Below, one piece after another: positions 5,943-10,905 of a DNA stretch of 10,905 nt. Origin of the DNA: Deltaproteobacteria bacterium ADurb.Bin026. Its GTDB lineage: Bacteria > Desulfobacterota > Syntrophorhabdia > Syntrophorhabdales > Syntrophorhabdaceae. The stretch covers positions 1-10,905 of the forward strand of contig MWEV01000268.1 in NCBI GenBank assembly GCA_002071245.1, read 5' to 3'. Below the pieces are notes generated by a model. The model was given only the letters and a program-made list of their open reading frames with translations, searched no databases and was not told where the DNA came from. Made by a program: the position numbers and the translations under genes. Each line of letters opens with the position of its first letter. The stretch's first letter is position 1.

Positions 5943-7070
5943 ATGAGGGTTCTTCATCTTTTTAGCGATTGGAAGTGGACTGGTCCGGCAGAACCTACCC
6001 TGTCTCTTTGCGAACACCTTACCGATCTTGGGATAGATGTTACACTTGCGTACAGGAAGACCCCCGAGGAGTTTAAGGAAAGAACCGTTGAAAAAGAGAT
6101 AAAAAAGAGAAACATAAAATCCTATGACGGATTCAGGCTTAATAGATATTTTTCCCCAAAAGACTGGATCTATGACCTAAGGGCAATCAATGAATATGCA
6201 AAAAGAAACAATGTCGATATTGTACACACACACCTGTCACATGATTACCTCACAACTGTATTTTCTTTCTTATTGAGGAAAAATCGTCCCCTTATTGTAC
6301 GTTCAGATCACAAAAGAGATGGTATGCCTGTGAATACATTCATGTCATGGGCGATTTCGCACACTGATGGTATTGTGAGTTATAGCAAAAAGATCATAGA
6401 GCAGGACATAAAGGGTTTTTCTTTTCCTGTTGAGAGAACATGTGTTGTTCCTCCAGGGGTTTCTATTCATAGCGGTCAGGTAAAGGACATGCGCGGGGAG
6501 TTCAACCTCAACGAAAGAGAGTTGGTAATTGGTGTTATAGGAAGGCTCAAGCCAGACCGGGGTTATGATGTAATACTCAAGGCTTTCAGCCAAGTTAGAG
6601 AGAAAATCAAACATGTAAAGCTCGTGATTGTGGGGCGCAGCTCACAGATTGAAAAAAGTATAAACGAACCGCTTGCTGCCCTTGGGCTGAAAGATGATGT
6701 TATACTTGCCGGCTATAGGGTGGATGATTATTTCTCGATGATCGCGATGTTCGATCTTTTTATCATGATGAGGGCAGGAAGCGATGGAAGCGCAAGGGCG
6801 TTGCGAGAGGTTATGGCCATGGGCAAACCAGCGATAGTATCGGATATGGGTATGCTTCCGGAGCTTGTGGAAGACGGGGGAACGGGTTTTGTTGTACGAC
6901 CTGAGGAACACATGCTTGCAGAAAAGATTATGGCATTGCTTTCCGATGAAGGGATGAGAAAAACCTTTGGCATAAAGGCGAGGGAATTGGCTATTGAAAA
7001 ATGGAGCTATAATAAACAGGCAAAGATGATGGCAGAGTTTTACCAAAAACTTCTGATATCACGACCATGA
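5943..7070 (+). CDS. Family 4 glycosyltransferase
   Basis: A 375-residue GT-B retaining transferase. The N-terminal domain starts MRVLHLFSDWKWTGPAEPT (1-19); the W.GPA turn is the usual acceptor-side loop, and VDIVHTHLSHDY (91-102) is a family signature. VPPGVSI (169-175) marks the linker. The C-terminal domain has IGRLKPDRGYD (199-209) and GRSSQIE (231-237) for donor phosphate binding. The donor motif reads GSDGSARALREVMAMGKP (279-296), with Asp281 and Glu289 seven residues apart, that is DX7E in place of EX7E, a known tolerated variant. The ATG at 5943 is preceded by GAGAGGA; a TTG at 5928 and an ATG at 5931 are weaker. The gap of 85 bp to the aminotransferase contains nothing I recognise. 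It is likely part of the same operon and adds a sugar to the growing core or surface glycan at the cytoplasmic face of the inner membrane. Confidence 0.88.
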   Translation: MRVLHLFSDWKWTGPAEPTLSLCEHLTDLGIDVTLAYRKTPEEFKERTVEKEIKKRNIKSYDGFRLNRYFSPKDWIYDLRAINEYAKRNNVDIVHTHLSHDYLTTVFSFLLRKNRPLIVRSDHKRDGMPVNTFMSWAISHTDGIVSYSKKIIEQDIKGFSFPVERTCVVPPGVSIHSGQVKDMRGEFNLNERELVIGVIGRLKPDRGYDVILKAFSQVREKIKHVKLVIVGRSSQIEKSINEPLAALGLKDDVILAGYRVDDYFSMIAMFDLFIMMRAGSDGSARALREVMAMGKPAIVSDMGMLPELVEDGGTGFVVRPEEHMLAEKIMALLSDEGMRKTFGIKARELAIEKWSYNKQAKMMAEFYQKLLISRP

Positions 7071-7213
7071 GAAAAAAGGCTAAACACGAAGAGCAAAAAG
7101 GTACTATGCAAAAAATATCAAAAAAAGGAATCGAAAAACATGATGGATGATAAAGATGTATTTTTCGCATAAGCTTTTCGCATTTGCCCTTTATTGACCC
7201 TTAGGATTTTCAC

Positions 7214-8320
7214 GTGAGAATTGGCCTTGCCATATATCATTTCAACCCCAAAAAGGGTGGCGCTGAGCGTTATGCCTATGACCTCTCCACACACCTCGTA
7301 AAGAAAGGACATGAGGTGAGTGTGTTTTGTGCCCATGGCATTGAGACAGAAGGTATTCGTCTGCTAAAGATAAACACTACAAACTTTCCGAGATGGCTTA
7401 GAAATCTCTCTTTTGCGATCAACCAAAAAAGATGTCTTAAGTCTGCTCCTGTTGATATTATGCTTGGGTTTGGAAACATACTTAGTCTTGATGTTTACCA
7501 AAGCCATGGGGGAGTGCATAATATCTGGATGGAAAGGGAAATCGAAAGCTGTGATAACCCGAAAGAAAAAAGGATTAAGGCGCTCTTGCTGAAAAGCAGT
7601 TTCAACCAGAGGGTTCAGAAATGGATTGCAGAATATCCCATACGTAAAAGGGCATACAAAAGGATTGTCGCCATATCCGATATGCTCAAAACCCATATGG
7701 CACAACATTACAAGCTGAAAGAAGATGATTTCGATGTTGTTTACAATGGTGTTGATATTAAAAGATTTACACCGCCTGCGGCTCAACCGTCAGGAGATTT
7801 GAAGATACTTTTTTCTGCAGGCAATTTCAGGCTCAAGGGACTGGGTCCGCTTATCGAAGCGATAGGTGATATCTCTAAAAAAAGACGGGATTTCAGGCTC
7901 GTTGTCATGGGAAGGGGCAAAAGGAGGCGTTACAGTGAGTTAATACGCAGACATAACGTAACCGATCTTGTTGTTTTTCTTGGTGAACAGACCTCGCCAG
8001 AGAAGGTTTACAGGGAATCGCATATGCTTGTTCATCCGACATTCTATGATGCCTGCTCGCTTACAACAATGGAATCTATGGCATCGGGATTACCGACCAT
8101 CACAACCAAATGGAACGGGGCATCTGCCCTCTTGTCCGAAGGTGAAGGGTTTGTAATTGACGATCCACGCAATGTTGTTGAACTATCTGGGGCGATATCT
8201 CGTCTTTTCGATGAAAATCTGCGTATTTCAATGGGGAAAGCGGCACGACAGAAGATCGAGCAATTCACCATGGAAAAGAATGCAGCAGCGATGGAAAACG
8301 TGCTTTTGTCTACGCTATGA
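7214..8320 (+). CDS. Family 4 glycosyltransferase, WaaG/RfaG-like LPS core transferase
   Basis: A 368-residue GT-B transferase resembling LPS core glucosyltransferase I (WaaG), which transfers glucose to the heptose II of the inner core. It opens MRIGLAIYHFNPKKGGAERY (1-20), with the glycine-rich loop found near residue 15 in WaaG. LGFGNILSLDVYQSHGG (84-100) matches the WaaG-type GF...GLDVY segment. ISDMLKTHM (154-162), VVYNGVDIKRF (175-185) and SAGNFRLKGL (201-210) follow. The donor motif is HPTFYDACSLTTMESMASG (274-292), with Asp279 and Glu287 as DX7E, which is common in this subgroup. The start is a GTG with TAGGA ahead. The 143-bp gap to the previous gene carries two copies of TTTTCGCAT (7162-7170, 7175-7183) and no convincing gene. 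The last 11 bp overlap the convergent carbonic anhydrase gene. The heptose acceptor is inferred from family similarity. Confidence 0.85.
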   Translation: MRIGLAIYHFNPKKGGAERYAYDLSTHLVKKGHEVSVFCAHGIETEGIRLLKINTTNFPRWLRNLSFAINQKRCLKSAPVDIMLGFGNILSLDVYQSHGGVHNIWMEREIESCDNPKEKRIKALLLKSSFNQRVQKWIAEYPIRKRAYKRIVAISDMLKTHMAQHYKLKEDDFDVVYNGVDIKRFTPPAAQPSGDLKILFSAGNFRLKGLGPLIEAIGDISKKRRDFRLVVMGRGKRRRYSELIRRHNVTDLVVFLGEQTSPEKVYRESHMLVHPTFYDACSLTTMESMASGLPTITTKWNGASALLSEGEGFVIDDPRNVVELSGAISRLFDENLRISMGKAARQKIEQFTMEKNAAAMENVLLSTL

Positions 8321-8894
8321 TATCCACCTTTCCGCTGTCAATGTCATAGTATGCACCGGCTACTCTTACCGAATCCTGTTCGAGCATCTTTTTGATAATC
8401 GACGAGGATTTGATTTCGTCAACAACAAGAGCAACGTTTATCTTGATTGCGTTATCTATCAAGTCGCCTGTTTGTGCTCTGGCTTTCTCAACAGCAGGCG
8501 CAATTGTTCTAACGATGCTTCCTATGTGTCCGTGTGCTTCCCCTCCCTGAACAGTTGCCGTGACAGCGCCGCAATTCCCATGACCCAGCACAATAACGAG
8601 TTTGGTGCCCAGGTGGTCTACTGCATACTCAACGCTTCCGAGCGCAACATCATCTACGATATTTCCCGCAACACGTATTACAAATAAATCACCTATTCCC
8701 TGGTCAAAAATTATTTCAGGAGGGATGCGCGAATCAGAACATCCAACAATCACCGCAAAAGGTTTCTGGCCTTTTATAACCTCTTTACGTCGATTTTCTG
8801 TTTGATTTGGATGAGCCATTTTTGACGAAACATACCTGTTGTTGCCATCGATCAATCTTTTGAGGGCACCCTCGATCTCGTTTTTGTTTGACAT
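8310..8894 (-). CDS. Beta-class carbonic anhydrase
   Basis: A 194-residue zinc enzyme interconverting CO2 and bicarbonate, without a visible signal peptide and so cytoplasmic. The zinc site is complete: Cys52, Asp54 and Arg56 in GCSDSRIPPE (51-60), and His105 and Cys108 in LGHGNCGAV (103-111). RVAGNIV (74-80) and GSVEYAVDHLGTKLV (86-100) are standard. The length is slightly below the common 200-220 residues but nothing is missing. I chose the ATG at 8894 because CGGAGA lies five bases upstream; an open frame extends to 8981 but that part is AT-rich and unlike the family. The gene is divergent from acs, with a shared 305-bp intergenic region, and convergent with the WaaG-like gene. It may supply bicarbonate for carboxylation in an acetate-using metabolism; that link is inference from position only. 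Confidence 0.95.
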   Translation of the reverse strand: MSNKNEIEGALKRLIDGNNRYVSSKMAHPNQTENRRKEVIKGQKPFAVIVGCSDSRIPPEIIFDQGIGDLFVIRVAGNIVDDVALGSVEYAVDHLGTKLVIVLGHGNCGAVTATVQGGEAHGHIGSIVRTIAPAVEKARAQTGDLIDNAIKINVALVVDEIKSSSIIKKMLEQDSVRVAGAYYDIDSGKVDIIA

Positions 8895-8916
8895 AGCAAT
8901 CTCCGTTTTTTCGATA

Positions 8917-8945
8917 ATTCTAAAAAATATTTCATGAATCATCAA
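8917..8945 (-). promoter_or_regulatory. Candidate sigma70 promoter of the carbonic anhydrase gene
   Basis: On the minus strand, TTGATG (8940-8945) is separated by exactly 17 bp from TAGAAT (8917-8922). Transcription would begin near 8910, leaving a short leader of about 16 bases that still includes the GGAGA ribosome binding site. The spacing and the -10 box are good; the -35 is four of six. Confidence 0.45.
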
Positions 8946-9056
8946 GCATAAATTGCATCTCAGTTTGTGAACAGAAAACACAATCTTGTTATCTGAGTAA
9001 TACCATATTTTGTTGTGCTATTTGAAGATGCAGGCTTATATCTAAGATTATTTGTA

Positions 9057-9087
9057 TTGACAAGCATTTTTGGTAACGATATATATT
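9057..9087 (+). promoter_or_regulatory. Distal candidate promoter (P1) of acs
   Basis: A perfect TTGACA -35 (9057-9062) lies 17 bp from TATATA (9080-9085), or 19 bp from TATATT (9082-9087), in an AT-rich context. It is about 115 bp upstream of the acs start and 54 bp upstream of a second TTGACA box. Confidence 0.45.
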
Positions 9088-9110
9088 GTGAAAATATTAA
9101 CAAATTTTTG

Positions 9111-9139
9111 TTGACAACATACCTACGTATGTTTAGAAT
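9111..9139 (+). promoter_or_regulatory. Proximal promoter (P2) of acs with operator in the spacer
   Basis: TTGACA (9111-9116) and TAGAAT (9134-9139) are exactly 17 bp apart, a near-consensus sigma70 promoter. The inverted repeat AACATACCTACGTATGTT (9116-9133; perfect 7-bp arms, 4-bp centre) exactly fills the spacer. A second small dyad, TGTTGACAACA (9109-9119), overlaps the -35. A repressor bound here would block the promoter, or a MerR-like protein could act through the spacer. The identity of the regulator is unknown. Confidence 0.6.
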
Positions 9140-9199
9140 ATTTTGTTTAATGGGCAGATTATTAGTAACACAATCCAATACTAATTCAGGAGGTTGAGT

Positions 9200-10905
9200 A
9201 TGGCAGTAATGAAAGAAGAAAATGGTAAGTATTACCCGCTGGAGGATTTTGTAGAGCAGGCATATGTTGGCAGCCGTGCGGAATACGAAGAAATGTGGAA
9301 ACAATCTGTTAATGACCCAGAGACATTCTGGGGCGATATCGCATCGGAATTATACTGGCACAAGAAATGGCTAAAGGTCAACAGAGAAGACTTTTTTAAG
9401 GGTGAAATCGAGTGGTTTATCGGTGGCAAAACAAATCTTGCTTATAACTGCCTCGATGCGCAGATCAAAAAAGGCAGGGGCGACAAGGTTGCCATACTGT
9501 TTCAGGGAGAGCCGGATGAAGATGTAGTGAAGCTTACCTATAAAGAAATGCTGAAGCTTGTATCAAAGTTTGCAAACGTTTTAAAGAAAAAAGGTGTACG
9601 CAAGGGCGATAGAGTTGCCATTTATCTTCCGATGATCTGGCAGTTGCCGGTCGCAATGCTCGCATGTGCAAGGATAGGTGCTATTCATACAATCGTGTTT
9701 GGTGGTTTTTCTGCAGAAGCACTTCGTGACAGGATCCTCGATGCAGGCGCAAAGATACTTATTACAGCAAACGGTTACTGGCGTTCCGGCAAAAACGTAA
9801 GCTCAAAGGCAAACGCCGATATAGCATGCGACCTCTGTGCAAAAGAAGGTCATACCGTTGATAAAGTTGTTGTTGTCAAGAGACTCAATAATTTTGATGT
9901 TCCTATGAAGGCAGGAAGAGACACCTGGTTTGAGGATGAAATTGCCGCATCCGACATCAGCGATGTATGCCCTGTACAATGGATGGATGCAGAAGATCCA
10001 TTGTTTATACTTTACACATCAGGCTCAACCGGTAAACCAAAGGGTGTTCTCCATACAACCGGTGGTTACATGGTATATTCATATTCCTCATTCAAATACA
10101 TCTTTGATTACAAAGATAAGGATATATTTTTCTGCACTGCAGACATCGGCTGGGTAACAGGCCATACTTACATTGTATATGGACCGATGATTAACGGAGC
10201 AACTTCGATAGTTTTTGAATCTGTGCCTACATTCCCGAATCCTGATAGGTTCTGGCAGATAGTCGAAAAATTCAAAGTCAGTATCTTCTATACAGCACCT
10301 ACAGCGATCCGTGCGCTTATGAAAGAAGGCGAGAAATGGCCTCAGGGTAGAGATTTGTCCTCACTCAGGCTCTTAGGTTCAGTGGGTGAGCCCATCAACC
10401 CAGAAGCATGGATGTGGTATCACAAATACATCGGTTCAGAGAAATGCCCCATCGTCGATACCTGGTGGCAGACAGAAACAGGTGGTATCCTTATTACACC
10501 TCTTCCAGGCGCATGGCCTACAATACCAAGCTATGCAACACTCCCATTCTTTGGCGTTGATGCACGTGCATTACAGCCAAGGTCATCAGCCAACGAACCC
10601 GCAGTAGATGCACCTGTCAATGAGCAGGGCGAACTCTGCATTGCAAGATCATGGCCGGGCATGATGAGAGGTGTTTTTGGTGAGCCAGAAAGATTTTTCA
10701 ACACCTATTTTGTACAGCAGCCTGGTTTCTATTTCTCAGGTGATGGTGCCATAAGGAATGAAGACGGTTATTTCAGGCTTATGGGTCGTATTGACGACGT
10801 TGTTAATGTATCCGGTCACAGGATGGGTACCGCAGAGGTTGAGGCAGCACTTAACTCATACAATACGGCAGTTGCAGAATCAGCAGTCGTTGGTTTCCCG
10901 CACGA
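9200..10905 (+). CDS. acs: Acetyl-CoA synthetase (AMP-forming), 3' end outside the window
   Basis: The frame is open from the ATG at 9200 to the edge: 568 complete codons of a family usually near 650 residues. CAGGAGG lies six bases upstream of the start. The enzyme makes acetyl-CoA from acetate, ATP and CoA through acetyl-AMP in the cytoplasm. The N-terminal ACAS-type segment (about 20-85) is present. The P-loop is YTSGSTGKPKG (272-282). ADIGWVTGHTYIVYGPM (314-330) and LGSVGEPINPEAW (392-404) follow, and DTWWQTETGG (420-429) holds the tryptophan that restricts the pocket to acetate in Acs. YFSGDGA (511-517) and the hinge and A8 loop RIDDVVNVSGHRMGTAEVE (530-548) are intact. Val and Thr of the WVTGH segment and Val of GSVGEP match acetate-specific enzymes. 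The regulatory acetyl-lysine motif near the C-terminus lies beyond the window. Expression probably comes from the two promoters upstream. Confidence 0.96.
   Translation, partial: MAVMKEENGKYYPLEDFVEQAYVGSRAEYEEMWKQSVNDPETFWGDIASELYWHKKWLKVNREDFFKGEIEWFIGGKTNLAYNCLDAQIKKGRGDKVAILFQGEPDEDVVKLTYKEMLKLVSKFANVLKKKGVRKGDRVAIYLPMIWQLPVAMLACARIGAIHTIVFGGFSAEALRDRILDAGAKILITANGYWRSGKNVSSKANADIACDLCAKEGHTVDKVVVVKRLNNFDVPMKAGRDTWFEDEIAASDISDVCPVQWMDAEDPLFILYTSGSTGKPKGVLHTTGGYMVYSYSSFKYIFDYKDKDIFFCTADIGWVTGHTYIVYGPMINGATSIVFESVPTFPNPDRFWQIVEKFKVSIFYTAPTAIRALMKEGEKWPQGRDLSSLRLLGSVGEPINPEAWMWYHKYIGSEKCPIVDTWWQTETGGILITPLPGAWPTIPSYATLPFFGVDARALQPRSSANEPAVDAPVNEQGELCIARSWPGMMRGVFGEPERFFNTYFVQQPGFYFSGDGAIRNEDGYFRLMGRIDDVVNVSGHRMGTAEVEAALNSYNTAVAESAVVGFPH

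Noticed and set aside
7067..7150. A 27-codon ORF starting inside the stop of the family 4 glycosyltransferase gene (ATGA overlap).
   Set aside because: It is lysine-rich and low in complexity, with no recognisable family or ribosome binding site of note. The A-rich gap would produce such an ORF by chance.
7162..7183. Two copies of TTTTCGCAT separated by four bases in the gap before the WaaG-like gene.
   Set aside because: A short AT-rich direct repeat with no promoter or known site around it, so probably chance.
8157..8687. A 176-codon plus-strand frame across the end of the WaaG-like gene and the carbonic anhydrase gene.
   Set aside because: It lies over two confidently identified genes in other frames, is rich in Cys, Ser and Asn, and resembles no family.
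8895..8981. Upstream extension of the carbonic anhydrase frame to 8981.
   Set aside because: This part is AT-rich, unlike the family N-terminus, and contains the likely promoter. The ATG at 8894 has a good ribosome binding site.

Overview
The window looks like chromosome of a Gram-negative bacterium. It carries a five-gene block of the lipopolysaccharide (LPS) core / surface-glycan type, strong AGGAGG-like ribosome binding sites and sigma70-type promoters. Composition by eye is slightly AT-rich. The protein flavour (WaaE-like and WaaG-like transferases, this acs, a WYL regulator) reminds me of deltaproteobacterial / Desulfobacterota-type anaerobes, but that placement is inference and not secure.

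Left part (about 1-2530), all on the minus strand. A WYL-domain repressor-type regulator (1519-2448) lies upstream of a tight cluster: a 43-codon ORF (1277-1408), a 327-residue protein that I recognise as the ARPP-1 / DUF6569 type (331-1314), and a short probable secreted protein (68-319). The same 19-bp partly palindromic element (17 of 19 bases identical) lies over the putative -35 box of both the regulator promoter (2492-2510) and the promoter of the small cluster (1486-1504), with the same 16-bp distance to a -10-like box. The simplest reading is an autoregulated WYL repressor controlling a dedicated little-known ARPP-1 operon. This is the most interesting thing in the window.

Boundary (2449-2962). 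The gap contains the regulator promoter, a decayed N-terminal piece of an IS5-type transposase (2549-2680, minus strand), and a perfect 8-bp-arm dyad over a candidate promoter for the next operon (2814-2849).

Middle (2963-8320), all on the plus strand. In order: a family 2 glycosyltransferase of the WaaE type, an extended-SDR nucleotide-sugar epimerase/dehydratase, a DegT/DnrJ/EryC1 aminotransferase that resembles C-3 aminotransferases, a family 4 glycosyltransferase, and a WaaG/RfaG-like family 4 glycosyltransferase. The first three genes overlap or touch. The set fits assembly of an LPS core or related glycan that carries an amino sugar made by the SDR and aminotransferase. The SDR lacks the lysine of the usual YxxxK pair.

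Right part (8310-10905). A beta-class carbonic anhydrase (minus strand) converges on, and overlaps by 11 bp, the WaaG-like gene. A 305-bp divergent regulatory region follows, with one candidate promoter for the carbonic anhydrase and two near-consensus tandem promoters for acs. An 18-bp perfect inverted repeat spans the spacer of the proximal acs promoter. acs (acetyl-CoA synthetase) starts at 9200 and runs off the right edge. No rRNA, tRNA, CRISPR array or intact mobile element was seen.
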